Positions 1 to 7,870 of a DNA stretch of 38,863 bases are shown piece by piece; within the stretch, counting starts at the first letter, position 1, and every line of letters starts with the position of its first letter. The position numbers and the translations under genes were made by a program. The notes under the pieces are model-generated. The model was not told the origin of the DNA. It worked only from the letters and a program-made list of their open reading frames with translations, and searched no databases. This stretch comes from Streptomyces sp. sk2.1 (lineage in GTDB: Bacteria > Actinomycetota > Actinomycetes > Streptomycetales > Streptomycetaceae), in the NCBI RefSeq assembly GCF_008120935.1, contig NZ_RDBO01000020.1:484634-523496 (forward strand). The letters run 5' to 3'.

Positions 1-326
1 CAGCGGGATTCGCCTTCCAGGTCCTCCGCTTCCGCGTTTTCCCTTTCCGGCGGTTCCGACTCTACCAGAACCTTTTCCCGTTCCGTTTCCGGACCGGATT
101 CCGAATTCTCGGTGACCGTCGAAGTGGTCTTTTGCCTTTCGGCTTCCGCTACGTTAACCGATTTCCCTGGTGGCTCATAATCGAGCCGAGGAAACGAATT
201 ACGGCATGCCGAATTCGCACCCGTCCGGGTGAGTCGTAGGTAGTGGTTGGCCGCTGCCAGGTGCTCGGATTCGGTCCGGATGGACTGAATCGACAGCAGT
301 ACCCGTTCAAGCGGCTCGGACAACAT
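1..326 (-). CDS. Partial Glu/Ser-rich hypothetical protein (runs off the left edge)
   Basis: An open frame of 108 codons without a stop runs from an ATG at 326 to the window edge. A GAGGG Shine-Dalgarno core lies about 8 nt before the start, and the start is only 21 bp after the stop of the glycosylase gene on the same strand, so the two could be one operon. Residues 1-35 look like an amphipathic helix (LERVLLSIQSIRTESEHLAA). From about residue 60 the chain is strongly acidic and polar with repeated Glu and Ser, probably disordered. By my count only about 63% of third positions are G or C, far below the neighbouring genes, so this is either acquired DNA or not coding. I recognise no family. 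Confidence 0.4.
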   Translation of the reverse strand, partial: MLSEPLERVLLSIQSIRTESEHLAAANHYLRLTRTGANSACRNSFPRLDYEPPGKSVNVAEAERQKTTSTVTENSESGPETEREKVLVESEPPERENAEAEDLEGESR

Positions 327-347
327 TAGGTGTCCCTCAAGGGTGAG

Positions 348-989
348 TCAAGTTGCGCGGCGGCGTGGCACATGGGCCCGGTAGGGACTCACCGTGGGAT
401 CTCCGTCGATCCAGAAGCGCCAGGGATGTACGGCCCCGTCGCCGCCCACCCCGGTGCGCGGACCGTTGCGTACCTGGTCGCGCGGTGGTGGGGTGCCGTG
501 CAGCACGGAGAGCTGGGCCCCGGGGTGGGCGATGGCGTCGGTGCCGTTCAGTGCGCGGTCGATGCCGAGGGCGGTCGCCAGGCGGGCCGGCCCTTTGGCC
601 AGTTCCTTGTCGTTGCGGGCCGAGTTCCGACGTTCGCGGGTGAGTTCCGCGCCGACCTGGATGTCGCCGGCGCGGAGCAGGACCCCGCTCGCCCTGCCCT
701 CCGGGCCGCACACCAGATTGAGGCAGTGCCACATGCCATAGGTGAAGTAGACGTACGCGTGTCCCGGCGGTCCGAACATGACGCTGTTGCGCGCGGTGCG
801 GCCCCTGAAGGCGTGCGAGCCGGGGTCGATCTCCCCCGCGTACGCCTCCACCTCGGTGAGACGGAGTTCGATCGAGCCCTCGGGGGTGGTGCGCACCAGG
901 GTGCGGCCCAGGAGGTCGGGGGCCACGTCCAGTACGGGGCGGTCGAAGAAGTCGCGTGTCAGTGGCGTACGGTCCATGCCCTCGATCAT
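348..989 (-). CDS. mpg: DNA-3-methyladenine glycosylase (AAG/MPG family)
   Basis: This is a base-excision repair enzyme expected to remove alkylated purines such as 3-methyladenine and hypoxanthine from DNA in the cytoplasm. The 213-residue length fits the AAG family. Family landmarks are visible: DLLGRTLVR near the N-terminus, [20 protein letters not shown] with the conserved Glu-Ala-Tyr segment, [22 protein letters not shown], and the C-terminal [16 protein letters not shown] second in-frame ATG sits four codons downstream (977), and neither has a strong ribosome binding site, so the exact start is uncertain. It is divergent from the Spo0M-like gene across about 70 bp. Confidence 0.93.
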   Translation of the reverse strand: MIEGMDRTPLTRDFFDRPVLDVAPDLLGRTLVRTTPEGSIELRLTEVEAYAGEIDPGSHAFRGRTARNSVMFGPPGHAYVYFTYGMWHCLNLVCGPEGRASGVLLRAGDIQVGAELTRERRNSARNDKELAKGPARLATALGIDRALNGTDAIAHPGAQLSVLHGTPPPRDQVRNGPRTGVGGDGAVHPWRFWIDGDPTVSPYRAHVPRRRAT

Positions 990-1062
990 GGCGGTCGAGG
1001 GTACCGGGAACCGACTACGGTCGTGACGCGTATGTAGGGGTCAGGACCAAGGAGGAGTAAAC

Positions 1063-1845
1063 ATGGGCTTCAAGCGGCTGCTCGCGAGTCTGGGTGCCGG
1101 TGGTGCTTCGGTGGAGACCGAGCTGACCGAACTCAATGTCGTACCGGGTGGGGTCGTCCAGGGCGAGGTGCGGGTCCAGGGCGGATCCGTGGCCCAGCAG
1201 ATCGAGGGACTCTCCGTCGGCCTGCAGGCCCGGGTCGAGGTCGAGGGCCAGGACACCGAGACCAAGCAGGACATCGAGTTCACCAAGCTTCGGCTCGGTG
1301 GGGCGTTCGAGGTGCAGGCCGGTGCCGTGCACGTTGTGCCGTTCGGGCTGGAGATCCCCTGGGAGACGCCGATCACGATGTTCGCCGGGCAGCACCTGCA
1401 CGGCATGAACATCGGTGTGACCACGGAGCTGGAGATCGCGCGGGCGCTGGACTCGGGCGACCTGGACCCGATCAACGTGCACCCGCTGCCGGCCCAGCAG
1501 GCCATCCTGGACGCCTTCGGGCAGCTCGGTTTCGGTTTCCGCAGCGCGGACATGGAGCGCGGTCACATCCGCGGCACGCGCCAGCGGCTGCCGTTCTACC
1601 AGGAGATCGAGTTCTTCCCGCCGCAGCAGTACCGCGGGCTGAACCAGGTCGAGCTGTCCTTCGTCGCGGACGACCGCGAGATGGACGTCGTCCTGGAGAT
1701 GGACAAGAAGCCGGGGCTCTTCAGCGAGGGCAGCGACTCGTACCGCTCGTTCAAGGTCGGGCTGAACGACTACCAGGGGACCGACTGGGCGGCGTACCTC
1801 AACCAGTGGCTCGCCCAGGTCGGCGGTCGGCGCAACTGGCTCTAG
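1063..1845 (+). CDS. Spo0M-like sporulation control protein
   Basis: The 260-residue product matches the SpoOM family, arrestin-like cytoplasmic beta-sandwich proteins first linked to sporulation control in Bacillus. The N-terminal MGFKRLLASLGAGGASVETE followed by a PGG-type turn and a long beta-rich region is typical. A near-perfect AAGGAGG ribosome binding site lies about 8 nt before the ATG. The C-terminus ends in a basic and hydrophobic tail (GGRRNWL). Its role in Streptomyces development is inferred from the family only. The short upstream gap has a possible ECF-type promoter (GGAACC, 16 nt, CGTATG at 1007-1034). Confidence 0.88.
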   Translation: MGFKRLLASLGAGGASVETELTELNVVPGGVVQGEVRVQGGSVAQQIEGLSVGLQARVEVEGQDTETKQDIEFTKLRLGGAFEVQAGAVHVVPFGLEIPWETPITMFAGQHLHGMNIGVTTELEIARALDSGDLDPINVHPLPAQQAILDAFGQLGFGFRSADMERGHIRGTRQRLPFYQEIEFFPPQQYRGLNQVELSFVADDREMDVVLEMDKKPGLFSEGSDSYRSFKVGLNDYQGTDWAAYLNQWLAQVGGRRNWL

Positions 1846-1904
1846 GGTCGGTGGGGACCGGCTGACAGCAGTGACAGAACGAAGCGATCAGGAGAGGTGC
1901 TGAC

Positions 1905-2444
1905 GTGACCGAGCCGAAGAGGGCGCCGCTGCCGCACGACTTCCACCCCGAGGTGCCGTCGTTCACGGTGGTGAGCGAGGACCTCGCCCCCGGTGCCGTG
2001 CTGGCGGACGCCCAGGTGTTCGCGGGCGGGAACACCTCGCCGCAGCTGCGGTGGGAGGGTTTCCCGGCGGAGGCCAAGAGCTTCGCCGTGACCTGTTTCG
2101 ACCCCGACGCCCCGACGGGCAGCGGGTTCTGGCACTGGGTGGTCTTCGACATCCCGGCATCGGTCACCGAGCTTCCGGCCGGTGCGGGAAGCGGGAAGTT
2201 CGAAGGGCTGCCCGCCGGTGCCGTGCAGGTCCGCAACGACTACGGCTCGAAGGACTTCGGTGGCGCCGCACCGCCGGCCGGGGAGAACCACCGCTACGTC
2301 TTCACCGTGTACGCGGTGGACACCGAGAAGCTGGGTGTCGACAGCGACGCGTCGCCCGCGGTCGTCGGATTCAACCTGCGTTTCCACACGCTGGGCCGTG
2401 CCCAGCTGATCGGCGAGTACGCGTCCCCCGCCCAGGAGGCGTGA
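1905..2444 (+). CDS. YbhB/YbcL family Raf kinase inhibitor-like protein (PEBP)
   Basis: The 179-residue cytoplasmic protein belongs to the phosphatidylethanolamine-binding protein family. The anion-binding pocket motifs are present: [20 protein letters not shown] (with the conserved DPDAP and HW) and [14 protein letters not shown] further on. The cellular role in bacteria is not established. The GTG start at 1905 is supported by GGAGAGG about 8 nt upstream. The gene lies 59 bp after the Spo0M-like gene on the same strand with no terminator between them, so they may be co-transcribed. A clear terminator follows at 2467. Confidence 0.92.
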   Translation: MTEPKRAPLPHDFHPEVPSFTVVSEDLAPGAVLADAQVFAGGNTSPQLRWEGFPAEAKSFAVTCFDPDAPTGSGFWHWVVFDIPASVTELPAGAGSGKFEGLPAGAVQVRNDYGSKDFGGAAPPAGENHRYVFTVYAVDTEKLGVDSDASPAVVGFNLRFHTLGRAQLIGEYASPAQEA

Positions 2445-2466
2445 GCCGAGAGTTTCCCCGCTGTTC

Positions 2467-2507
2467 GCCCTGCCCTGGTCCCGAGGAGACCGGGGCAGGG
2501 CATTTTT
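2467..2507 (+). terminator. Rho-independent terminator after the PEBP gene
   Basis: A 13-bp stem (2467-2479 with 2489-2501, one G-U wobble) closes a short loop and is followed directly by a run of six T on the plus strand. This is one of the few U-tailed terminators in the window. Confidence 0.9.
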
Positions 2508-2590
2508 TATTGCGTTGTCCATCCCGGCCCGCCCCGCCAGAGTTGATCCGGGCCTGCCAGGGGGCGGGCGGCACACGGGAGGTGGGCGAG

Positions 2591-3097
2591 ATGCGGGACA
2601 CGCTGGTGCTGAACGCGAGCTTCGAGCCGCTGTCGACGGTGACGTTGAACCGTGCGGTGGTGCTGATCCTGCAGGACAAGGCCGTCGTCGAACAGTCGCA
2701 CCCCGACCTCCGCATGCGTGGCGCCGCCGTGGACATTCCGGTGCCCCGGGTGATCAGGCTCTGCCGGTACGTACGGGTGCCGTTCCGAAGACACGCCCCG
2801 TGGTCCAGGAGGGGGGTGCTGGTGCGGGACCAGCACCGGTGCGCGTACTGCGGGCGGCGGGCGAGCACCGTGGACCACGTCGTCCCGCGGGCCCAGGGCG
2901 GTCAGGACACCTGGCTCAACACGGTTGCCTCCTGTGCCGAGGACAACCACCGCAAGGCGGCCCGGACGCCCGAGCAGGCGGGGATGCCGCTGCTGCGGCA
3001 GCCGTTCGTCCCCTCCCCCGCGCAGGCGATGCTGCTGGCACTGGGGGCCGACGCGGGGGCGGAGCTGCCGGACTGGCTGGACAGTGCCGCGGCGTGA
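2591..3097 (+). CDS. HNH endonuclease family protein
   Basis: The 168-residue protein starts at the ATG at 2591, with GGGAGG about 8 nt upstream; the frame is open further upstream but lacks sense there. The N-terminal half (MRDTLVLNASFEPLSTVTLN) is the usual lead-in of the actinobacterial HNH family. The catalytic core is CAYCG, then VDHVVPRAQGG, then NTVASCAEDNHRKAARTP. The first Cys pair of the zinc knuckle is intact, but the second shows only one Cys (SCAED) where many relatives have CxxC. The nuclease function is inferred, and the substrate is unknown. It is preceded by a terminator, so it is transcribed alone. Confidence 0.85.
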   Translation: MRDTLVLNASFEPLSTVTLNRAVVLILQDKAVVEQSHPDLRMRGAAVDIPVPRVIRLCRYVRVPFRRHAPWSRRGVLVRDQHRCAYCGRRASTVDHVVPRAQGGQDTWLNTVASCAEDNHRKAARTPEQAGMPLLRQPFVPSPAQAMLLALGADAGAELPDWLDSAAA

Positions 3098-3123
3098 CCG
3101 GCGTACGTGTTCCGTCGTGACGG

Positions 3124-3151
3124 AAGCCCGTCCCTCCGGGGGCGGGCTTTT
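3124..3151. terminator. Bidirectional terminator between convergent genes
   Basis: An 11-bp stem (3124-3134 with 3139-3149, one wobble) with a 4-nt loop lies between the HNH gene and the convergent permease gene. It ends in TTT on the plus strand and reads similarly on the minus strand. Confidence 0.8.
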
Positions 3152-3165
3152 GCGCGTCGGCCGGG

Positions 3166-3933
3166 TCAGCGCAGCAGCAGCTGGACGATGGCGACCGTGC
3201 CGACCGCGACGATGAGGACGCGCAGGACGGTAGGGCTGAGGCGGCGGCCTATCTTCGCGCCGATCTGGCCGCCGATCGCGGAGCCGACGGCGATCAGGAC
3301 GACGGCCGTCCAGTCGAAGTCCGCGACGAAGAGGAAGAAGAGCGCGGCAATGCTGTTGACGATGGCGGCCAGTACGTTCTTGACCGCGTTGAGTCGCTGC
3401 ATGGTGTCGTCGAGCAGCATGCCCATGAGGGAGAGGTAGATGATCCCCTGGGCGGCGGTGAAGTAGCCGCCGTAGACGCTGGCGAGCATCAGCCCGACGA
3501 AGAGGAGCGGGCCGCCGTCGGGGCGGGCGGGGGTGCCGTCGTGGTCGCGCCGGCGCTGGACGGCTTTGCTGATGCGCGGTTGCAGGATGACCAGGACGAG
3601 GGCCAGTGCCACCAGGATCGGCACGATCGTCTCGAAGGCCGTGGAGGGCAGGGCCAGCAGCAGGACGGCGCCGGTGAAGCCGCCGATGAGGGCGGCGACG
3701 GAGAGTCTGAGCACGCGGCTGCGCTGCCCGGTGAGTTCCGCGCGGTAGCCGATGGCGCCGCTGATGGAGCCGGGGATCAGGCCGAGGGCGTTGGAGACGG
3801 TGGCGGTGACCGGTGGCAGTCCGGTGGCGAGCAGCACGGGGAAGGTGATCAGTGTTCCCGAGCCGACGATCGTGTTGATCGTTCCGGCGCTGATGCCCGC
3901 GACGAAGACGGCGAGCATCTCCCAGATGTTCAT
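3166..3933 (-). CDS. TSUP family (TauE/SafE) membrane permease
   Basis: The 255-residue integral membrane protein has the pattern of the sulfite exporter TauE/SafE family: an N-terminal segment with the conserved GxxxGxINTIVGSGTL region (residues 9-28), then about eight hydrophobic helices with a charged central loop (residues 120-145) rich in Arg and Asp. The family moves sulfur-containing or organic anions; the substrate here is unknown. I chose the ATG at 3933 (MNIWEML) over the upstream ATG at 3981 because GGGGGA lies 7 nt before it and the extra residues are polar. A short dyad at 3965-3981 overlaps its probable promoter. Confidence 0.88.
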   Translation of the reverse strand: MNIWEMLAVFVAGISAGTINTIVGSGTLITFPVLLATGLPPVTATVSNALGLIPGSISGAIGYRAELTGQRSRVLRLSVAALIGGFTGAVLLLALPSTAFETIVPILVALALVLVILQPRISKAVQRRRDHDGTPARPDGGPLLFVGLMLASVYGGYFTAAQGIIYLSLMGMLLDDTMQRLNAVKNVLAAIVNSIAALFFLFVADFDWTAVVLIAVGSAIGGQIGAKIGRRLSPTVLRVLIVAVGTVAIVQLLLR

Positions 3934-3964
3934 TGCGTGTCCCCCCGTGCGGGATCGGTGCTTG

Positions 3965-3981
3965 GTGCACTGATCATGCAC
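3965..3981 (-). promoter_or_regulatory. Putative operator dyad upstream of the TSUP permease
   Basis: GTGCA and TGCAC are perfect inverted arms around a 7-nt centre containing TGATCA. Reading the minus strand, CATGAT in the dyad could act as a -10 element with CTGACG 16 nt upstream, so a protein bound here would cover the promoter. No regulator gene is adjacent. Confidence 0.35.
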
Positions 3982-4024
3982 GAGGGTGTGTACACGTCAG
4001 TCGACTGGGGTGCCGTACCGGTCC

Positions 4025-4960
4025 TCAGTCGACCGGGGGCTCCTCGCGGCGTTCCTTGCTTGCGCCGGTGTCGAACCCGGGGGCGCCGTTGCCGAGGTTG
4101 CCGAAGGCTCCACTGAGGCCCTTGAGCGCGTCGCCGATCTCGCTGGGCACGATCCAGAGCTTGTTGGCGTCGCCCTCGGCGATCTTCGGGAGCATCTGGA
4201 GGTACTGGTACGAGAGGAGCTTCTGGTCCGGGTCCCCGGCGTGGATGGACTCGAAGACCGTACGGATGGCCTGGGCCTCGCCCTCGGCGCGCAGGGCCGA
4301 CGCCTTGGCCTCGCCCTCGGCGCGCAGGATCGCGGACTGCTTCTCGCCCTCCGCGGTGAGGATCGCGGACTGGCGCGTTCCTTCGGCCTGGAGGATCGCG
4401 GCGCGCTTGTCACGGTCGGCGCGCATCTGCTTCTCCATCGAGTCCTGGATGGAGGTGGGCGGCTCGATCGCCTTGAGCTCGACGCGGTTGACGCGGATGC
4501 CCCACTTGCCGGTCGCCTCGTCGAGGACGCCGCGGAGGGCCGCGTTGATCTCCTCGCGGGAGGTCAGGGTCCGCTCCAGGTCCATGCCGCCGATGATGTT
4601 GCGGAGGGTGGTGACGGTGAGCTGCTCGATCGCCTGGATGTAGCTGGCGACCTCGTAGGTCGCGGCCCGCGCGTCGGTCACCTGGTAGTAGATGACGGTG
4701 TCGATGTTGACGACCAGGTTGTCCTGGGTGATCACCGGCTGCGGCGGGAACGGCACGACCTGTTCGCGGAGGTCGATGCGGTTGCGGATCGAGTCGATGA
4801 ACGGAACGACGATGTTCAGGCCGGCGTTGAGCGTACGGGTGTAGCGGCCGAAGCGCTCCACGATGGCGGCGCTGGCCTGCGGGATGACCTGGATCGTCTT
4901 GATCAGGGCGATGAAGACGAGCACCACCAGAATGATCAGGACGATGATGATCGGTTGCAT
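4025..4960 (-). CDS. SPFH/Band 7 membrane protein (stomatin/slipin type)
   Basis: The 311-residue protein has one N-terminal membrane anchor (residues 3-22) and an SPFH domain beginning IPQASAAIVERFGRY and continuing through GLNIVVPFIDSI and REQVVPFPPQPVITQDN. The region from about 185 to 245 is a predicted coiled coil with repeated AEGE(K/A) units such as ILTAEGEKQSAILRAEGEA. SPFH proteins form large oligomeric membrane rings linked to membrane domains and protease control. The next gene upstream on the same strand encodes an NfeD protein, the usual partner. The start has a GAGGAA site close by. The C-terminus ends in a charged tail. Confidence 0.93.
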   Translation of the reverse strand: MQPIIIVLIILVVLVFIALIKTIQVIPQASAAIVERFGRYTRTLNAGLNIVVPFIDSIRNRIDLREQVVPFPPQPVITQDNLVVNIDTVIYYQVTDARAATYEVASYIQAIEQLTVTTLRNIIGGMDLERTLTSREEINAALRGVLDEATGKWGIRVNRVELKAIEPPTSIQDSMEKQMRADRDKRAAILQAEGTRQSAILTAEGEKQSAILRAEGEAKASALRAEGEAQAIRTVFESIHAGDPDQKLLSYQYLQMLPKIAEGDANKLWIVPSEIGDALKGLSGAFGNLGNGAPGFDTGASKERREEPPVD

Positions 4961-5020
4961 CGTTCCTCGTTGCCCTTCGGTTGCCGACGGATCGCGATGA
5001 TCGAGGTCGAGATCGCGGGA

Positions 5021-5044
5021 GGGGCCGGCTGTCGTGACGGCCCC
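5021..5044 (-). terminator. Possible terminator or attenuator between nfeD and the SPFH gene
   Basis: A 7-bp GC stem (GGGGCCG with CGGCCCC) and a 10-nt loop lie downstream of the NfeD gene on the minus strand. It has no T run, so termination may be partial. Confidence 0.4.
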
Positions 5045-5105
5045 GGTCTCAATGATGATCTACATCGAGTCTGGCAGAACAGGCCCTGCCTTGTGGGTGG
5101 TTCGG

Positions 5106-5534
5106 TCACATGACGACTGCCGTTGCTCCGTCGATGTCGACGACATCGACCTGTTGGCCCGGGTCGAAGCTCTGGTCCCCGTCGAAGGAGCGGGCGGACC
5201 AGATCTCCCCGGCCAGCTTGATCCGGCCGCCGCTGCCGTCGACCCGTTCCAGGACGACGGCCTGACGGCCCTTCAGCGCGTCGATGCCGGTGGAGAGTTG
5301 GGGCCGGTCATTGCGGTGTCTGGCGGCGATCGGGCGGACCACGGCGATGAGCGCCACGGAGACCACGACGAACACCAGCACCTGGGCCACGATGCCGCCG
5401 CCGAGTGCCGCGACGACCGCCGCGGCGACCGCTCCGACGGCGAACATGCCGAACTCGGGCATCGCGGTCAGGACGAGCGGGATGCCCAGTCCCACCGCGC
5501 CGATCAGCCACCACACCCACGCGTCGATGTCCAC
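5106..5534 (-). CDS. NfeD-like membrane protein
   Basis: The 142-residue product has hydrophobic segments at about residues 5-26, 30-47 and 50-67, then a small OB-fold-like soluble domain (residues 75-142) with GRQAVVLERVDGSGGRIKLA and VDVVDIDGATAVV, which is the NfeD C-terminal domain. NfeD proteins work beside SPFH proteins, and the SPFH gene lies 145 bp downstream on the same strand. The start is taken as GTG at 5534. TACCAT (5541-5546 read on the minus strand) ends 6 nt before it and there is no Shine-Dalgarno sequence, so the transcript may be leaderless. Confidence 0.85.
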   Translation of the reverse strand: MDIDAWVWWLIGAVGLGIPLVLTAMPEFGMFAVGAVAAAVVAALGGGIVAQVLVFVVVSVALIAVVRPIAARHRNDRPQLSTGIDALKGRQAVVLERVDGSGGRIKLAGEIWSARSFDGDQSFDPGQQVDVVDIDGATAVVM

Positions 5535-5662
5535 GTGGTCATGGTAGGACCGCGAAGGCCCTCACGGACAGGGCACAATCGGGCAGCCCTGGCCCGTCGC
5601 GCCGGTCAGGTCCGCGGCGCGCGCCGGGTTCGCCCGTGCCCGTCGCCGTATCCGTCCGGGTC

Positions 5663-5682
5663 CGGGGCCCGCTGCGGCCCCG
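5663..5682 (-). terminator. Possible terminator after the ABC ATPase gene
   Basis: A 7-bp perfect GC stem with a 6-nt loop lies about 35 bp beyond the stop of the ATPase gene on the minus strand. The rest of 5535-5716 shows nothing else I can assign. Confidence 0.4.
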
Positions 5683-5716
5683 TGGCCGGCGGAAAGGCCC
5701 TACGGGGGCGGGGGCC

Positions 5717-6514
5717 TCAGGAGAGCGGCAGGCCGTGGGCGGTGTACCGGTCGCCGGTGTGCTCCACGACGAGCGGCAGGCCGAAGCAGAGGGAGAGGTT
5801 GCGGGAGGTGAGCTCGGTCTCCATGGGGCCGGCGGCGAGCACCTTGCCCTGGCGGATCATCAGGACGTGCGTGAAGCCGGGGGCGATCTCCTCGACGTGG
5901 TGGGTGACCATGATCATGGAGGGGGCGTACGGGTCGCGGGCCAGTCGGCCGAGGCGGCGGACCAGGTCCTCGCGGCCCCCGAGGTCGAGTCCCGCCGCCG
6001 GTTCGTCGAGGAGCAGCAGCTCGGGGTCGGTCATCATGGCGCGGGCGATCAGGGTGCGCTTGCGCTCGCCCTCGGACAGGGTGCCGAACTTGCGGTCGAG
6101 GTACTCGGTCATGCCGAGCCGGTCGAGGAAGGCGCGGGCGCGCTCCTCGTCGACGGCCTCGTAGTCCTCGTGCCAGGTGGCGGTCATGCCGTACGCGGCG
6201 GTGAGCACGGTCTGCAGGACGGTCTGGCGCCGGGGCAGCTTCTCGGCCATGGCGACGCCCGCGATGCCGATGCGGGGGCGGAGGTCGAAGACGTCGGTGC
6301 CGACGCCGCCGAGCTGCTCGCCGAGGACCTTGGCGGTGCCGGTGGTCGGGAAGAGGTAGCTGGACGCGATGTTGAGGAGGGTGGTCTTGCCGGCGCCGTT
6401 CGGGCCGAGGATGACCCAGCGCTCCCCCTCCTTGACCGACCAGGAGACGTCGTCCACCAGAGCGCGTCCGTCGCGGACCACGGATACGTCCACCAGCTCC
6501 AGTACATCGCTCAT
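5717..6514 (-). CDS. ABC transporter ATP-binding protein (orphan)
   Basis: The 265-residue nucleotide-binding subunit has Walker A GPNGAGKTT at residues 37-45, a signature LSEGERKR in place of the canonical LSGGQ, Walker B LLLLDEPAAGLD, and the switch His in MVTHHVEEI. No permease or binding protein lies next to it, so its partner is elsewhere or it acts in a non-transport role. The overall shape resembles the YlmA/ModF-like single-domain ATPases. I chose the ATG at 6514 (MSDVLEL) because a GGGGAGA site precedes it and the upstream 17 codons are not conserved-looking. The likely terminator is at 5663. Confidence 0.9.
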   Translation of the reverse strand: MSDVLELVDVSVVRDGRALVDDVSWSVKEGERWVILGPNGAGKTTLLNIASSYLFPTTGTAKVLGEQLGGVGTDVFDLRPRIGIAGVAMAEKLPRRQTVLQTVLTAAYGMTATWHEDYEAVDEERARAFLDRLGMTEYLDRKFGTLSEGERKRTLIARAMMTDPELLLLDEPAAGLDLGGREDLVRRLGRLARDPYAPSMIMVTHHVEEIAPGFTHVLMIRQGKVLAAGPMETELTSRNLSLCFGLPLVVEHTGDRYTAHGLPLS

Positions 6515-6657
6515 GGCGCGTTGTCTCCCCATGCAGTGTCGAGATCGTCGCGTGCCTGTGGGCACAGCTCCCAGGGAAATCTACGCCACCGCGCGAGTGC
6601 TTCCGGCGCTGGGCCCGTGTGACCACGGGGCCCCGGCCGGTTCCCTAGGCTGTCGCC

Positions 6658-7443
6658 ATGCTTTCGGAACCACGCTCAGGGCTGTTGGCCGCTTGGGGAA
6701 ACGCGCTTCTGGCGGGACTCGTGTCGCCGGACGACGCGGTGCTCGCCATTGTCGGAAAGGACGCGGTGCACCGCGTCGAGGGACTGCCGGGCGAGGCGGG
6801 GCCGGTCGGGCTCACGCTGGCGCTCGGGCGGTTGCGGGGGCTGGGGGTGACGGGGTTCCGGGTGGCGCTTCCGGCGCCCGGCCATCCGCTGGGTCTGAGC
6901 GGGCCGCCGGACTTCAACGCGCGGGCGCTGGAGGCCGAGGAAGCGGTGGTGGCCTTCGGTGCGCCGTACGGGCTGGTTCCCGAGGTGCGCGAGGCGGGGC
7001 CGGCGGGGGATCTGCACGTCGAGGTGGTGTGGCGGTGTCTGGCGGTGCGGGAGGCGCCGCCGGCCGACGTGCCGTCGCTGGGCGAGGCGGAGCGGGAGCT
7101 GGCCGAGGCTCTGCGGGACGCGACGGCGGTGCTGTCGCGGCTGGACGTGGCCGGTTCGGGGCCGGTGGCCGAGGCCGCCGTGGACGCGTACCGGGCGCGG
7201 ACGGAGCGGGGGCGCGAGGTGCTGGCCCCGGGGTATCCGCCGCGGGCGGTGCGGGTGCTGGAGCTGGCGCAGCGGGTGGGGCTGCTGATCTCGGTGGCGT
7301 ACGGGAACGGGCACGGCGGTGCGGTGAGCGCTTCGGAGATCGCGGCCCGGGGCGAGGCGCTGCGGCCGGTGGAGCGGGTGGCCCGGCGGGCGCAGGTCGC
7401 CGCGTACAACGCGTATGTGGAGGAGCGGGAGCGGGGGCGGTAG
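6658..7443 (+). CDS. Conserved hypothetical protein
   Basis: The 261-residue soluble protein has strong Streptomyces codon bias and no membrane segments or signal peptide, but I recognise no domain. The N-terminal half (residues 1-130) is a compact alpha/beta region (LLAAWGNALLAGLVSPDDAV at the start); the C-terminal half is helical and rich in Ala, Arg and Glu (about 140-261). The start ATG has TAGGCT ending 6 nt upstream (6646-6651) and no Shine-Dalgarno sequence, consistent with a leaderless mRNA. It is divergent from the ABC ATPase gene and convergent with the chaplin gene, so it forms a single-gene unit. Confidence 0.8.
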   Translation: MLSEPRSGLLAAWGNALLAGLVSPDDAVLAIVGKDAVHRVEGLPGEAGPVGLTLALGRLRGLGVTGFRVALPAPGHPLGLSGPPDFNARALEAEEAVVAFGAPYGLVPEVREAGPAGDLHVEVVWRCLAVREAPPADVPSLGEAERELAEALRDATAVLSRLDVAGSGPVAEAAVDAYRARTERGREVLAPGYPPRAVRVLELAQRVGLLISVAYGNGHGGAVSASEIAARGEALRPVERVARRAQVAAYNAYVEERERGR

Positions 7444-7488
7444 TCCGGTCCGGGGTTCGGGGCCGGTGCGGCCTGCGTGCTGTGCGGT

Positions 7489-7533
7489 GCCGCGGGGCGG
7501 GGCGGACGTGTCGTGTCCGTCCCGCCCCGCGGC
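7489..7533. terminator. Strong bidirectional hairpin terminator
   Basis: A 19-bp stem with one G-U wobble (7489-7507 with 7515-7533) and a 7-nt loop sits between two convergent genes, the unknown protein and the chaplin. Confidence 0.85.
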
Positions 7534-7573
7534 GCACGACCGCGGGACCGGTCGATCCGTCCGGTCGGCCGGG

Positions 7574-7822
7574 TCAGCCGTTCAGGCCGAGGTTGCCGAA
7601 GGCCGGGTTGAGCAGGCCGATCACGTTGACGGTGTCGCCGACCGCGTTGACCGGGACGTGCACCGGGGCCTGGACGGTGTTGCCGCCGGCCACGCCCGGG
7701 GAGTGGGTGGCGATGCCGTCGGCGCCCGCGCCGTGACCGGTGGCGGAGGCCGCGCCCGCGCCGCCGGCGATGATTCCGCCGGCGATCATGGCGACGGCGG
7801 CGGCCTTCTTCAGGTTCTTCAC
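7574..7822 (-). CDS. chpE: Short chaplin, ChpE type
   Basis: Chaplins are secreted amyloid-forming surfactant proteins that coat aerial hyphae. This 82-residue precursor has a Lys-rich start (MKNLKKAAA), a hydrophobic signal segment and a cleavage site after ASA, leaving about 55 residues. The mature part carries the chaplin core GVAGGNTVQAPVHVPVNAVG and the ending NVIGLLNPAFGNLGLNG. It has no cysteines, unlike most short chaplins but as in ChpE. The GTG start at 7822 is supported by GGAGGA 7 nt upstream. A candidate BldN promoter lies at 7871-7898. The two-component pair lies directly upstream on the same strand. Confidence 0.95.
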   Translation of the reverse strand: MKNLKKAAAVAMIAGGIIAGGAGAASATGHGAGADGIATHSPGVAGGNTVQAPVHVPVNAVGDTVNVIGLLNPAFGNLGLNG

Positions 7823-7842
7823 TTCGGGGTCCTCCTGGTGTG

Positions 7843-7863
7843 GCTGCGGCCGACCGCCGCAGC
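7843..7863 (-). promoter_or_regulatory. 5'-leader hairpin of the chaplin mRNA
   Basis: GCTGCGGC and GCCGCAGC form an 8-bp stem with a 5-nt loop. With the promoter proposed just upstream, this hairpin would sit at the extreme 5' end of the mRNA, 20 nt before the start codon, with the ribosome binding site left open. A role in mRNA stability is inferred. Confidence 0.45.
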
Positions 7864-7870
7864 TCCCTGG

